Assembly: GCA_026415295.1 (NCBI GenBank)
Contig: JAOAHJ010000007.1
Coordinates: 1 to 62,233 of the forward strand
DNA from: Spirochaetota bacterium
GTDB taxonomy: Bacteria; Spirochaetota; JAAYUW01; JAOAHJ01
DNA length: 62,233 bases
Reading direction: 5' to 3'
The notes below the pieces were generated by a model. That model ran no database searches, was not told the origin of the DNA, and saw only the letters and a program-made list of their open reading frames with translations. Each line of letters begins with the position of its first letter. Position 1 is the first letter of the stretch. Below are positions 1 to 9,381 of the stretch, piece by piece. The position numbers were made by a program, and so were the translations under genes.

Positions 1-82
1 CTCTATAAGTATTCAAATTAGGAGTATTACAAAAAATCGTTACAAGAAAAATCTTATTTTGATTATTTAAAATATTTCCCAA
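1..82 (-). CDS. Possible 5' end of a gene leaving the window
   Basis: A minus-strand frame stays open from a TTG at 82 to the window edge (27 codons). It has a hydrophobic beta-strand-like stretch (KIFLVTIFC) followed by NTPNLNTYR, which is reminiscent of the start of a Rossmann-type or radical-SAM enzyme. No Shine-Dalgarno is visible, and a short plus-strand frame also covers the area, so this may be chance. The family cannot be named from so little. Confidence 0.25.
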   Translation of the reverse strand, partial: MGNILNNQNKIFLVTIFCNTPNLNTYR

Positions 83-270
83 TTTAATTTAACTAATTTA
101 TATTTTTTATATCCTTCTTTTAATTATATTATATATTAAAATCTCTTTTTTTAAAAATATTTAAAATTTATAAAATTTATTTGTATACTTTCTTTATTTA
201 TATTTTTTAATTTTTATTTCAATTAATTTATTATAATTATTTTATTTCTAATTTTCTATTATTTAAAATA

Positions 271-1428
271 TTAACCTAAAATAATTTTCGATATCAACTC
301 AAAATGATAAGTCCCTGCAAAATTATCAAGAAATACCAAATTATCAATATTATAACCATTTCTATTTAACTTTGAAAAATCCCTTACAAAAGTAGAGGGA
401 TTACAGGAAATATAAATTAATTTTTTAATTTTTTTTTCAATAATTCTACTTATAAGCCTTTCTGTTAAACCACTTCTTGGTGGGTCTACCAACAAAATAT
501 CAATATCTTCAACATGGTCTATTGCAATTTCAGCATCCATTTGGATAAAATTAATAAAAGTATTATTTTTAAAGTTGTTAATTTTTGCATAATCTATAGC
601 TTTTTTTGATATTTCATATGCATAATAGTTAGAAATCTTTTTATTAATAAATATAGGAATTGAAAAAAAACCAACTCCGCAATACAATTCAACAAAATTA
701 TTTATTTTATCATCACCAATAATTTCTAAAACTTTCTCAATAAAGAGAGGATTTGTAAATTTATTTACTTGAAAAAAACCATCTATATCAAGTTCATAAT
801 AGTAATCTTTAACTTTATAAATAGCTTTTTCATCTTCTTTGTAACCTTTAAGACCTTTCAAAAAAATATCTATTCCATCACGAATCCTAAAACCCTTATT
901 AAACAAAAGGATATCATCACTTAAGTTTTTTATAAATTCTCTAATTCTCTCAGTAAGAAAAAAACATATGTCATTTCTGAAAGGAATAACTCTCAAAGTT
1001 TTTTCTTTAAAAAAGCCAAGTTCTCCTTTTTCCGAAACTTTCAATTGAGCATTATTTCTATAATAGAATCTTGAAGGGGATTTAATAATTTCAAATTTCT
1101 TTTCATTTTCAAATTCATATTCAAGATGATTTCTAAAAAAAAGTTCTTTTAAAATTTCTATTTTTAGAACTATTTCATAATCATAATCTACATTTAAAAA
1201 ATCGCATCCTCCGCAATAACCAAAAATATCACATATGGGTTTAATTCTATATGGAGAACTTTTAACAATATCTTTTACTTCACCTATAAAATAATCTTTT
1301 TTATCTTCCTTTATTTTTATTTCTACCTCTTCCCCAGGTAAAACAAAAGGGGTAAAAATAATTTTCCCTTCCTCAGTATGACCAAATCCATAACCTTTAT
1401 ATGTCACTTTTTCTATAGTAATTAACAA
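271..1428 (-). CDS. rlmD: 23S rRNA (uracil-5-)-methyltransferase, RlmD/RumA family
   Basis: SAM-dependent enzyme that methylates C5 of a uridine in 23S rRNA. It has an N-terminal TRAM-like OB domain (about residues 1-58). Four cysteines, C66, C72, C75 and C154, match the family's [4Fe-4S] ligands. The SAM motif is ELYCGVGFFS (about 248-256), followed by DPPRSG (315-320), the nucleophile C342 in YISCNPST, and the general base E377. The start is TTG, well supported by GAGGGGAG about 10 nt upstream. Length (385 aa) is normal for the clustered form. Which uridine is modified (the RlmD, RlmC or RlmCD sites) cannot be read from sequence; the iron-sulfur cysteines argue against TrmA. Confidence 0.93.
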   Translation of the reverse strand: MLITIEKVTYKGYGFGHTEEGKIIFTPFVLPGEEVEIKIKEDKKDYFIGEVKDIVKSSPYRIKPICDIFGYCGGCDFLNVDYDYEIVLKIEILKELFFRNHLEYEFENEKKFEIIKSPSRFYYRNNAQLKVSEKGELGFFKEKTLRVIPFRNDICFFLTERIREFIKNLSDDILLFNKGFRIRDGIDIFLKGLKGYKEDEKAIYKVKDYYYELDIDGFFQVNKFTNPLFIEKVLEIIGDDKINNFVELYCGVGFFSIPIFINKKISNYYAYEISKKAIDYAKINNFKNNTFINFIQMDAEIAIDHVEDIDILLVDPPRSGLTERLISRIIEKKIKKLIYISCNPSTFVRDFSKLNRNGYNIDNLVFLDNFAGTYHFELISKIILG

Positions 1429-1624
1429 TTTAACAAATCTCCCCTCTATATTAAATATTAAAAATTTTCTTAGATATTCAATAATTTAATTAACTAAAAA
1501 ATTGTAAACTTTAATTAATAAATAAATTTAATTAACATTACTTATAAATTATACAAGATATTATTTTTTAATTAAGTTAGTAAGTTGTTTATATATAATT
1601 TAATAAAAATAAAAAAATAACATT

Positions 1625-2317
1625 TTAATTCTTATTATTATCTTCAACTTTTTCTATTTTTATCTTATACTTTTTAATCCTTTCTAAATAATCATCCATA
1701 GTTTCCATATTATTTAAAAAGTACCATGTAAGAGAATATACAGATCCACTACCAATAGACTCAATTAAAAGGTAAATTAACCTTTGAAAACCTTTACCAG
1801 GTAAAAGTGATGGGTCAAAAATTAATTTTAATATTAAAGTTATTAAAAAATAAAAAATAATACCATTAATAGAAATATTTAAATATTTATGTTCTTTTAA
1901 AAAATTAAATTTATCTATAAAGTTTATAGATATCATTAATAAAGCAATTAATAAAAAACCATAAAAACCAAAAACAATAGCTTTACCAAAACTATTAGCT
2001 GGACCATATGCAACTCTAGAAAAAACTACAAAAACAAAAAAAGCTAAAACAGCTGATAATAACAAATTTACTAAATATATTTTTATAGAAGAACTTTCTA
2101 TATTTAATTCTTGAAATTTAGAATTTGTTTTTAAAATCTCATAAATATATTTAGAAATTAAGGGAATAAATAAAAATAATAAAGAAAATAATAAATTTGA
2201 AAAATATGTTCCTGTTATTAAATTAAAAAACCATAAAATTATTGAACCAATGAATAAAAATAAAATTAATTTCACTTCATTATTTAAATCCTTAATTTTA
2301 TCAATAAAATTATTCAT
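1625..2317 (-). CDS. Hypothetical integral membrane protein, about six TM segments
   Basis: I do not recognise the family. Hydrophobic stretches at about 16-36, 38-58, 81-103, 110-131, 148-167 and 180-200 suggest six membrane helices. A charged cytoplasmic-looking tail (KKYKIKIEKVED) closes the protein. Translation is well supported by a consensus AGGAGG at 2326-2331, about 8 nt before ATG. It stands alone on the minus strand between rlmD and tRNA-Gly. No catalytic motif is visible, so no function is proposed. Confidence 0.75.
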   Translation of the reverse strand: MNNFIDKIKDLNNEVKLILFLFIGSIILWFFNLITGTYFSNLLFSLLFLFIPLISKYIYEILKTNSKFQELNIESSSIKIYLVNLLLSAVLAFFVFVVFSRVAYGPANSFGKAIVFGFYGFLLIALLMISINFIDKFNFLKEHKYLNISINGIIFYFLITLILKLIFDPSLLPGKGFQRLIYLLIESIGSGSVYSLTWYFLNNMETMDDYLERIKKYKIKIEKVEDNNKN

Positions 2318-2493
2318 TAAAAAAACCTCCTAAAAAAATAAAAACTAAAAAAACTATATTTTATTTCCCTTATAATATATAGCAATTATTAACAATTTTT
2401 CAATAAAAATATTATTTTATATTACTCTTTTTCTTTAAAATGTAATATAAATTATTTAAAAAATGTTAAAAACAAATGCTTAAATTTTTTTAC

Positions 2494-2519
2494 TTGACTT
2501 TTTTTTTTAATAATATAAA
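2494..2519 (+). promoter_or_regulatory. Candidate promoter of tRNA-Gly
   Basis: TTGACT (2494-2499) and TATAAA (2514-2519) lie directly upstream of the tRNA, with the -10 ending 15 nt before its first base. The 14-nt spacer is shorter than the usual 16-18. Either the true -10 differs or short spacers are tolerated here; the tRNA-Asn promoter candidate has the same spacing. Confidence 0.35.
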
Positions 2520-2534
2520 AAACTGATATGTAGA

Positions 2535-2605
2535 GCGCGAGTAGTTCAATGGTAGAACATCAGCCTTCCAAGCTGATTACGTGGGTTCGATTCCCATCTC
2601 GCGCT
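2535..2605 (+). tRNA. tRNA-Gly (anticodon TCC)
   Basis: A 71-nt cloverleaf with a perfect 7-bp acceptor stem (2535-2541 with 2598-2604), discriminator T at 2605 and a T-loop with the canonical GGTTCGATTCC pattern. The anticodon stem is TCAGC/GCTGA and the loop CTTCCAA puts TCC at 2567-2569, reading GGA (and other GGN by wobble). The 3' CCA is not encoded. A run of five T follows at once and may help termination. Confidence 0.97.
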
Positions 2606-2825
2606 TTTTATTTTTTAAATTTTCTTTAATTTTAATAATTGTCTTAATAACAAAACAAAATTATATATATTTAATATTTAATATAATTAAAAAACCTTAT
2701 AGTTATTTTTAAAAATTTACTTATTTATTCCCAATATTTTTTTATTTAATAAATAAAATTTTTATTTTTAATAAATTAAAGTTTTTCTGTAAAGAAAGTT
2801 AAAAGTAAATTTTTTAGGATTTTTT

Positions 2826-3329
2826 ATGGAAAAAAACATTGAAAGAAAAGAGAAGATGTATCAAAGACTTATTAAACAAATTTCAGAACATATATATAAA
2901 ACTGAAGATATTATCTCAAAAATGAGCACCATAATATCCATTTTACATAACAAAATTCCTTATTATTTTTGGACAGGATTTTATTTCTTAAAAAACGATA
3001 AATTAATTGTTGGACCTTATCAGGGAAGCTTAGCTTGCTTAATTCTTCCAAAACCAAAAGGTGTTTGCTGGAAGGCTGTTATTAACAATGAATCTATAAT
3101 TGTTCCAGATGTACATAAATTTGAAGACCATATAGCTTGTGATGCAAGATCCAATTCTGAAATAGTTATACCTTTGCATAATAGTAATGATTATATATAC
3201 GGTGTTTTTGATATCGATTCGAAAAATTATGATGCATTTGATAGTATTGATAAAAAATATTTAGAAGAAATATGTAATAGTTTTTTAAAATTACCAGATA
3301 AATTTATCACTACAAGTTATAATTTATAA
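2826..3329 (+). CDS. msrC: Free methionine-(R)-sulfoxide reductase (GAF-domain fRMsr)
   Basis: Reduces free Met-R-sulfoxide in the cytoplasm using thioredoxin-type reductant, a role in oxidative repair. The single GAF domain carries the family signatures WTGFYF (49-54), GPYQGSLAC (63-71), GVCWKAV (79-85), VPDVHKF (93-99) and HIACDARS (102-109). The three family cysteines C71, C81 and C105 are all present, with the 10- and 24-residue spacing seen in the yeast and E. coli enzymes. Length is typical. Start at ATG with a weak TAGGAT upstream. It is monocistronic. The triple-cysteine pattern makes this an enzyme rather than a generic sensory GAF domain. Confidence 0.93.
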   Translation: MEKNIERKEKMYQRLIKQISEHIYKTEDIISKMSTIISILHNKIPYYFWTGFYFLKNDKLIVGPYQGSLACLILPKPKGVCWKAVINNESIIVPDVHKFEDHIACDARSNSEIVIPLHNSNDYIYGVFDIDSKNYDAFDSIDKKYLEEICNSFLKLPDKFITTSYNL

Positions 3330-3407
3330 ACAATAAAAAATTATTTATAATAAAATAATAATTAATAAAAACCATTTTTTTTAATCATTTTATTAATAAC
3401 TATTTTT

Positions 3408-3746
3408 CTAAATATCAAAATTTTCAGCTTCATCTGAATCTATTATTTCGACTTTTGATGCTAACCACTTCATTATTTTACAATATCCAAATGGGATATA
3501 AATACCTAAAGTTATTATTGAAAGAAGGGACACAACAAAATATAATGGGAATAACTCACTTCCTTTTCCTACAAACTTAAATCTTTTATCATTTATTGAT
3601 AAGTTTCTATAATACCATCTATTATATCTACAAATTGCCCATGGAATATTCAATCCAAGAGTTATTAAAATAAGAAAAAAATTAACTAAATTTATCCATA
3701 AAAGATTTTCCCCTTTACCATAAAAATTTAATCTTATCTTACCCAT
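3408..3746 (-). CDS. DUF898/YjgN-like small membrane protein
   Basis: Resembles the DUF898 (YjgN) family: two hydrophobic hairpins each with the TLG-(L/I)xIPW/F signature (TLGLNIPWAICRYNRWYYRN, then TLGIYIPFGYCK), separated by a basic FKFVGKGSELF loop. No enzymatic role is known for the family. Start moved: an in-frame ATG exists at 3761, but the sequence right after it (GGAGGAG) is the ribosome-binding site for the ATG at 3746, six nt further on. The protein is therefore 112 aa. It is transcribed away from the PilZ gene. Confidence 0.75.
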   Translation of the reverse strand: MGKIRLNFYGKGENLLWINLVNFFLILITLGLNIPWAICRYNRWYYRNLSINDKRFKFVGKGSELFPLYFVVSLLSIITLGIYIPFGYCKIMKWLASKVEIIDSDEAENFDI

Positions 3747-3900
3747 ATATATCTCCTCCATTTCTTAAAAAAGAAGTAATCTAATAATTAAAAGCTAATT
3801 TTATCTTTTTCTATTAAAATCATATTGAAATATATAAACTATTAATTAATTTTAACTTTTATATTTAAAAATCAAATTTTAATATAAATTAAAATTAGAC

Positions 3901-3973
3901 AATCAAATTATAAGATAAAATGTATAAAATTAAATAAAAAATTTTATTTTATACAAAAAATTGTAATTTGATT
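3901..3973. repeat. 73-nt imperfect inverted repeat between divergent genes
   Basis: Left arm AATCAAATTATAA (3901-3913) pairs with TTGTAATTTGATT (3961-3973) with one mismatch, and GTATAAAAT (3922-3930) pairs with ATTTTATAC (3946-3954). The centre is A/T-only. A further half-site AATCAAATT sits at 3870-3878. The element lies in the 295-bp gap between the divergent DUF898 and PilZ genes, where promoters for both must be. It could be a regulator-binding site or a cruciform; being AT-only apart from a few C/G it is weak as a terminator. Confidence 0.6.
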
Positions 3974-4041
3974 TAAATAAAACTTAAACTATAATTATTA
4001 ATAAATAAAATAAAGAAATTTAACAAAAAAATTAAAATTAT

Positions 4042-5076
4042 ATGATTGAATTCTTTACATTAAAACCTGCAAATGAATTAGAAATTATACTCTTTATAAT
4101 ATCTTTAATATCAATACCTATATTTTTATTTATTGGAATAAGATTTATCAGAAAATTAATATATCCAATTGGAGAAGAAAAAATTGCTTTACTTAAAGAG
4201 AGGTGTTTAAATAGAGGATTAACTTTAGATGAAGCAAACTTATTTTTAGAGATATTAAAAAAAGAGAAAATTGAAAATTATAATTCTTATCTTGAAAACT
4301 TTGAACTTCTAAAAGATTTAATAATTAAATACATTTACTATTATTCTTCAAAAAAAATGGAAAAAAATGAAATTATAGCTATAAAAAATAAGCTTTATAG
4401 AATATTGAATTCTTCTGCAAATATTTATAAAAAAAGAAAAATCTTTAATACATACTCACTTAAAGAAGGAACTAAATTAAAAATTCAATTTAAAAGTAAA
4501 TTCTTTGATTCAAAAGTCATTTTATGCAACAATGATTACTTAATAATAGAAAGGGTTAATTTAATTGAAGATTCATCTTTGGAAAATTTTGAGCATTTAA
4601 AAATAACAATATATTTTTATGAACCTGATGATGCTGGGTATTCTTTCGAAACAACCATCATAAAAGATATTAAATCCAAAAAAATCAATGCCCTAATTGT
4701 AGAACACTCAGATAACTTAAGAAGACATCAAAAAAGAAGATTTATTAGAAAAACTTGCTCTATCCCATGTGAACTACAACCAATTAAAATAGAATTAATT
4801 GAAAAAAAAGCAAAGCAGATAATCTTAAACAAAATATTTAATGGAACAATAATAAATATATCTATAAATGGAGCAGAAATAGAAATAAAAGAAAAAAATA
4901 TTGTGGAGATTTTTGAAAGCATTAGTAGAGTTTATATAAAGTTTAAAATTGAAAATGAAATTATTAAATTAATAGGAGAAATTGTTTCTAAAGAAGAAAA
5001 TTTTCTTCATATAAAAATAGTAAAAATATTTGAAGAAAAAGATTATTTAATAAATGATTTTATATATTTAATATAA
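4042..5076 (+). CDS. Membrane-anchored PilZ-domain protein (c-di-GMP receptor)
   Basis: Residues about 12-38 form one membrane helix followed by a basic stop, then a helical, charged region (45-135). Residues 140-220 form a beta-rich segment, probably a YcgR-like or PilZN-like second barrel. The C-terminal PilZ domain has the RxxxR switch (R232-R236 in KRRFIRK) and the NxSxxG motif (N272, S274, G277 in NISINGAEI), so both c-di-GMP-binding motifs are intact. It probably links c-di-GMP levels to motility or envelope function, matching the two HD-GYP proteins in this window. No Shine-Dalgarno is obvious. Output partner unknown. Confidence 0.86.
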   Translation: MIEFFTLKPANELEIILFIISLISIPIFLFIGIRFIRKLIYPIGEEKIALLKERCLNRGLTLDEANLFLEILKKEKIENYNSYLENFELLKDLIIKYIYYYSSKKMEKNEIIAIKNKLYRILNSSANIYKKRKIFNTYSLKEGTKLKIQFKSKFFDSKVILCNNDYLIIERVNLIEDSSLENFEHLKITIYFYEPDDAGYSFETTIIKDIKSKKINALIVEHSDNLRRHQKRRFIRKTCSIPCELQPIKIELIEKKAKQIILNKIFNGTIINISINGAEIEIKEKNIVEIFESISRVYIKFKIENEIIKLIGEIVSKEENFLHIKIVKIFEEKDYLINDFIYLI

Positions 5077-5239
5077 AATATTTTTAAATATTTTACAAAA
5101 TTCTAGTTTTTTGTTTTATTTTTATTTCGCGTATTGTTCATTTTTTATAAATTAAATTAAGGGTCTATCTTTTATTCATATTTATCAATTTAATATTATA
5201 TAACAATATAATTAATATAAATACTATAATTAGTATTAT

Positions 5240-5722
5240 TTAGTAAGCATATTTTATATTTTTTTTTAAACATATACTTCTATAAATCTGTTCATAGACC
5301 ATAATTTTAAATATTTGATGACCAAATGTTAATTTGGAAAATGAAATTATATATTTTGAAATTTTTTTAATATTTGAAGGAATTCCATCCCTATTTCCAA
5401 TCATAAATATTATATGATCAAAGTCACAAAGCATATTATCAATTATTAAATTTGAAAACTCTTGCGAAGTAAGAGAATTCCCTTCTTCAGAAAAACAAAG
5501 TAAATTATCTAATTTATTAAAATCTCCTATTCTAATTTTAGTCTTATTTATTGATTCTAGCTTTTCTAAAATATCTTTTTCTAAATTTTTCTCATTACTC
5601 TCTTTAATATATATTTCATTTATTTTATAAAAACTCTCAATTCTTTTTTTAAATATATTACAAATACTATCTATCTCATTAAAATGTGTTTTCCCTATTG
5701 TTAAAACAAATATTTTTTTCAT
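5240..5722 (-). CDS. rlmH: RlmH, 23S rRNA pseudouridine-1915 N3-methyltransferase (unusual C-terminus)
   Basis: SPOUT methyltransferase that acts on helix 69 of 23S rRNA in the assembled 70S ribosome. The SAM-knot signature FMIGNRDGIP (106-115; usually IGG-x-(D/E)G), SFSKLTFGHQ (127-136) and EQIYRS (144-149) are clear, and length (160 aa) is normal. The extreme C-terminus reads KYAY where the family normally ends YH(R/K); the conserved His and basic residue that shape the active site are missing. Either this lineage compensates or activity is altered. No strong Shine-Dalgarno. Confidence 0.9.
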   Translation of the reverse strand: MKKIFVLTIGKTHFNEIDSICNIFKKRIESFYKINEIYIKESNEKNLEKDILEKLESINKTKIRIGDFNKLDNLLCFSEEGNSLTSQEFSNLIIDNMLCDFDHIIFMIGNRDGIPSNIKKISKYIISFSKLTFGHQIFKIMVYEQIYRSICLKKNIKYAY

Positions 5723-5790
5723 ATTTTAGGTTTATTTTATATTAATTACAATTATTATAAAAAATCATAAAATTTAATCTTTATTATAAT

Positions 5791-6774
5791 TTATAGATAA
5801 TCAAGAACATTTTTATTAACAATATTTTTTATTTGATCATATTTTCTTTCATAAAATAGTAAAAAAGATTCTACTAGTAACTCATTCATTCTTCTTCTTG
5901 TCTCAATAGTAGCAGACCCAATATGGGGAAATACTACAACATTATTGAATTTTTTTAGCCTATCATCAAGCTTAGGTTCATTATGAAAAACATCAAGCCC
6001 AACTCCAAAAAATTTACCTCTTTCAAGAGCTCTTATTAAAGCTTCTTCATCAATAACTTCTCCTCTTGAGGTATTAATCAAAATAGCATCATCTTTCATA
6101 AGATTTATTCTCTCTTCATTTATCATATTCATTGTTTCTTCTGTCAATGGTGTGTGAATAGAAATTATATCAGAAATTTTTAATAATTCATTTAAATCTT
6201 TTTTGTATATACCATTAAATTCAAGTTCCGGGTTTGTATGTCTATTATAATAAAAAACTTTACAACCTAGAGCTTTCATTTTCATTGCATAACTTCCCCC
6301 TATTCTACCAGCCCCAATTATACCAACTATTTTCCCATGAATATCTTTTCCTAAAAGATATTTTGGACCCCAATTTTTTACAGCATCATTTTCAATATCC
6401 TTTAAAGCTTCCTTTGCTCTTTTAGCAACCATAAAAGTTAAAGTTAATGCTGTTTCTGCAGTAGCTTCAGTCAAAACATCAGGTGTATTTAAAACAATTA
6501 TTTTCTTTTCTGTTGCTTTTTTTATATCTATATTATTGTAACCTACTGCATAATTACCTATAATTTTTAGTTTTTTTGATTGATCAATTATTTCTTCATC
6601 AATCTTAAAATTCAATAAAACAATTATACCATCAGCATCTTTAATCTTTTCAATAAAATTTTTTTTATTATCAATTTTATTTTTCTTATCAAACATAATA
6701 TCATAATATTTTTCTAATTTTAAACAGATATCTTCAAAAAGATCACCAAATATAATAATTTTCAATTTTTCCAT
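5791..6774 (-). CDS. D-isomer-specific 2-hydroxyacid dehydrogenase (glyoxylate/hydroxypyruvate reductase type)
   Basis: NAD(P)-dependent reduction of a 2-keto acid to the D-2-hydroxy acid. The Rossmann motif is GAGRIG (154-159). The second strand ends in YYNRHT (R178), as in enzymes that prefer NADPH. The catalytic triad is intact: R237 in NTSRGE, E266 in HNEP and H284 in PHIGSAT. Similar in layout to archaeal glyoxylate reductase (GyaR); the substrate could equally be hydroxypyruvate or a branched keto acid. GAGGGA lies 8 nt upstream of ATG. A second, more divergent paralogue is at 10690. Confidence 0.92.
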   Translation of the reverse strand: MEKLKIIIFGDLFEDICLKLEKYYDIMFDKKNKIDNKKNFIEKIKDADGIIVLLNFKIDEEIIDQSKKLKIIGNYAVGYNNIDIKKATEKKIIVLNTPDVLTEATAETALTLTFMVAKRAKEALKDIENDAVKNWGPKYLLGKDIHGKIVGIIGAGRIGGSYAMKMKALGCKVFYYNRHTNPELEFNGIYKKDLNELLKISDIISIHTPLTEETMNMINEERINLMKDDAILINTSRGEVIDEEALIRALERGKFFGVGLDVFHNEPKLDDRLKKFNNVVVFPHIGSATIETRRRMNELLVESFLLFYERKYDQIKNIVNKNVLDYL

Positions 6775-7010
6775 AAAATCCCTCTAAAAATTAAATTTTT
6801 TTTTCTATTTTAAAAAAATTTGATATTTAATTTAAATTTTAATATATTGGAATATAAAAAAATTTATAAAATTAATTATTGTTTTTAAATTATATTATAT
6901 TTTTGTTTTATCAATAAAATTTTATAAAAATAAAAATTTAGAATTGATTATTTATTAATTTTTTGTTATTTTTTTTTTACAAAATAATAAAAAATTAAGG
7001 AATTGTCATT

Positions 7011-8435
7011 ATGAGTTTAGATTACAAATTTGAAAAAGAAGGAATAAAAGGCAAGATTAATTTAACAATAACAAAGGAATATTTAAAGACCGAATATGAA
7101 AAAACATTACAAAATTATATTCCAAAAATTCAAATAAAAGGATTTAGACCAGGAAAAGCTCCTAGATCCTTAATAGAAGCAAAATATGGTGAATCTATTA
7201 AATTTGAGACATTCAAAGAAATAGTATCTAAAGAGTATGAAGAGATATTAAAAAAAGAAAATATTAATCCAATTAATGAACCATATATAGATTTTGATAA
7301 TAAAGAATTAGATTTTAATAAAGATATTAAAATTACTTATAACTTTGAGTTGCCCGCAGAAGCTAAAATTTGTGAATTATCAGAAGTTATAATAAATTAC
7401 GATAACTTCAATGTAAGCAACGAAGATGTAATGGATGAGCTTAAAGCATATCAAAAAAACTATTCTACTCTCGAAATAAAGGATAATCAATCCTCTAAAG
7501 GAGATTACATAAACATTAATTTACAAATTTTTGATTCCGAAGGAAATAAAATTAAAGAGCTTACAGAACAAACAATCATCATAGGAGATAATTTTTTAAA
7601 ATTAAATATAGATGATGAATTAATAGGTTTAAAAAAAGGAGATAAAAAAGAAATTATTAAAGACTATACAAAAATCAATGAAAATGAAATAATAGAAAAC
7701 GATGTAAAAAATAAAAAAGTTAAAATTAATATTTCTATAAATGAAGTAAAAGAAAGAAAATATCCTGAAATTGATGATAATTTTGCCAAAGATTATTCAG
7801 CATTTAACACAATAGAAGAATGGAAGCAAGAAATAAAAAATCAATTAACAGAATATGCAAAAAATTTTGAAAGAAGTCATAACCTTAGAAAAATTTATGA
7901 TGAAATTATCAAAAAATCTGAATTTTTAATACCAGAAACATACATTAATTTTGGAATAAAAAGAGCTTTCGATTCATACAAGAAACAATTTAATATTTCA
8001 GATGAAGTTTTTGAAAAATTGATAGGTTTAAGTGGAAAAGAAAAGGAAGGCTTTTTATATTCTTTTAGGCCATCTACAATAAAAGATATTCAAATAGAAT
8101 TAATTCAATTAGAATATTTAAAAAAACTAAATCCTCAAGTTACAAAAGAAGATATTGATAAATTTGTTGAAGAAGAAACAATAAGAACGAAAAAAAGTAA
8201 AGATGAAATATATAAAGAGGTGAATAAACACAAGGAAAACGTTGAGTTTTTTATCAAACTAAGAAAAATTGAAGATTATTTTATAAATAATGTAACAAAA
8301 AAAGAAGGGAAAAAATATTTTATAAAAGATATAAATAAAATAATAGAAGAAAAAAATAAAGAAGAAGATGAAAAAACGAAAAAAGCATATGAAGAATGGG
8401 AAAATATGAACAAAAATAAAAAAAGTGATCAATAA
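7011..8435 (+). CDS. tig: Trigger factor, ribosome-associated chaperone and peptidyl-prolyl isomerase
   Basis: Binds ribosomal protein L23 at the exit tunnel and shields nascent chains. The ribosome-binding loop is GFRPGKAP (44-51; canonical GFRxGKxP). Next comes the FKBP-type PPIase domain (about 155-245) and a helical C-terminal cradle with EEWKQEI and the INFGIKRAFDSYKKQF helix. The tail is very Lys/Glu-rich and longer than in E. coli (474 versus 432 aa). First gene of tig-clpP-clpX, the usual bacterial order, with a 176-nt A/T-only gap before clpP. Confidence 0.96.
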   Translation: MSLDYKFEKEGIKGKINLTITKEYLKTEYEKTLQNYIPKIQIKGFRPGKAPRSLIEAKYGESIKFETFKEIVSKEYEEILKKENINPINEPYIDFDNKELDFNKDIKITYNFELPAEAKICELSEVIINYDNFNVSNEDVMDELKAYQKNYSTLEIKDNQSSKGDYININLQIFDSEGNKIKELTEQTIIIGDNFLKLNIDDELIGLKKGDKKEIIKDYTKINENEIIENDVKNKKVKINISINEVKERKYPEIDDNFAKDYSAFNTIEEWKQEIKNQLTEYAKNFERSHNLRKIYDEIIKKSEFLIPETYINFGIKRAFDSYKKQFNISDEVFEKLIGLSGKEKEGFLYSFRPSTIKDIQIELIQLEYLKKLNPQVTKEDIDKFVEEETIRTKKSKDEIYKEVNKHKENVEFFIKLRKIEDYFINNVTKKEGKKYFIKDINKIIEEKNKEEDEKTKKAYEEWENMNKNKKSDQ

Positions 8436-8611
8436 TAATTTTCTTAAAAAATTAAATTAATTAAAAATAAATTAATTTTAATAAAATAAACTATAAAATA
8501 AAAAATTAATAAATTAAAAAAAAATAATTAAATTAAAAATTGTATAAAATTAAATTAAAAACTATTAATAATTAATAAAAAAATCTTAATTATTTAAACA
8601 AAGAGGAAAAT

Positions 8612-9250
8612 ATGAAAGAAAAAGATTTTGAAATCAGAAATAAAGATCCCGAAAATTTATTGAAAAATTCCTATTACATTCCATACGTAATTGAACAAGT
8701 ACCAGGTGGAGAAAGAGCTTATGATATTTTTTCGAGACTACTGAAGGATAGAATAGTTTTTTTAGATGGTGAAATTAATGATATTACTGCAAAACTTACT
8801 ATAGCTCAACTTTTATTTTTAGAATCTGAAGATCAAGAAAAAGACATTTTTCTTTATATAAATTCACCTGGAGGTTCGATTACTGCTGGACTTGCAATTT
8901 ATGATACAATTCAATATATTAAACCTCCAGTAGCTACAATATGCATTGGAATGGCTGCTTCAATGGCTGCTATTCTTCTTGCTTCAGGGAAAGAAGGGAA
9001 AAGAATAGCATTACCAAATTCAAGAATTATGATTCATCAACCTTGGGGGGGTTTCCAGGGGAAAGCTTCCGATATTGAACAACAAGCAAAAGAAATAATG
9101 ATTTTAAAAAATGTTATTATTGAAATATTAGCAAAACATACAGGTAAAACTAAAGACAAAATAAAAAAAGATATTGAAAAAGATTATTTCATGAGTTCTA
9201 AAGAAGCAAAAGATTATGGAATCATAGATAAAATTATAGAAAAAAGGTAG
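8612..9250 (+). CDS. clpP: ATP-dependent Clp protease proteolytic subunit ClpP
   Basis: Serine protease that forms the 14-subunit degradation chamber working with ClpX next door. The catalytic triad is complete: S117 (GMAASMA), H142 (MIHQPWGG) and D191 (KDYFMS). The handle helix and the SPGGSITAG loop (85-93) are conserved. A 30-residue N-terminal region precedes the IPYVIEQ start of the mature protein, so a short propeptide may be removed. AGAGG is placed about 5 nt before ATG. Length is typical. Confidence 0.98.
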   Translation: MKEKDFEIRNKDPENLLKNSYYIPYVIEQVPGGERAYDIFSRLLKDRIVFLDGEINDITAKLTIAQLLFLESEDQEKDIFLYINSPGGSITAGLAIYDTIQYIKPPVATICIGMAASMAAILLASGKEGKRIALPNSRIMIHQPWGGFQGKASDIEQQAKEIMILKNVIIEILAKHTGKTKDKIKKDIEKDYFMSSKEAKDYGIIDKIIEKR

Positions 9251-9381
9251 AAAATATAAGGATAAATTCTTTTTATGTTACATATTATATATTTTTTATT
9301 TATATAAATTTCTATATTTATCAAATGTATATTTTTAATGATTAATAAAATAATTTTAATAAATAATTTATAGGTAAGAAA

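Noticed and set aside
1-90. Plus-strand frame ending EYYKKSLQEKSYFDYLKYFPI as the tail of an upstream gene
   Set aside because: An in-frame TAG at 19-21 leaves only 22 codons, and a competing minus-strand frame covers the same bases; undecidable from the window.
2826-3329. Reading the GAF protein as a sensory domain
   Set aside because: All three fRMsr cysteines and the GPYQG and HIACD motifs are conserved with correct spacing, so an enzyme is the better call.
5074-5098. Perfect 9-bp A/T palindrome AAAATATTT-TT-AAATATTTT after the PilZ gene, a possible terminator
   Set aside because: A/T-only stem with no clear U-tract directly after it; similar palindromes are expected by chance at this composition.
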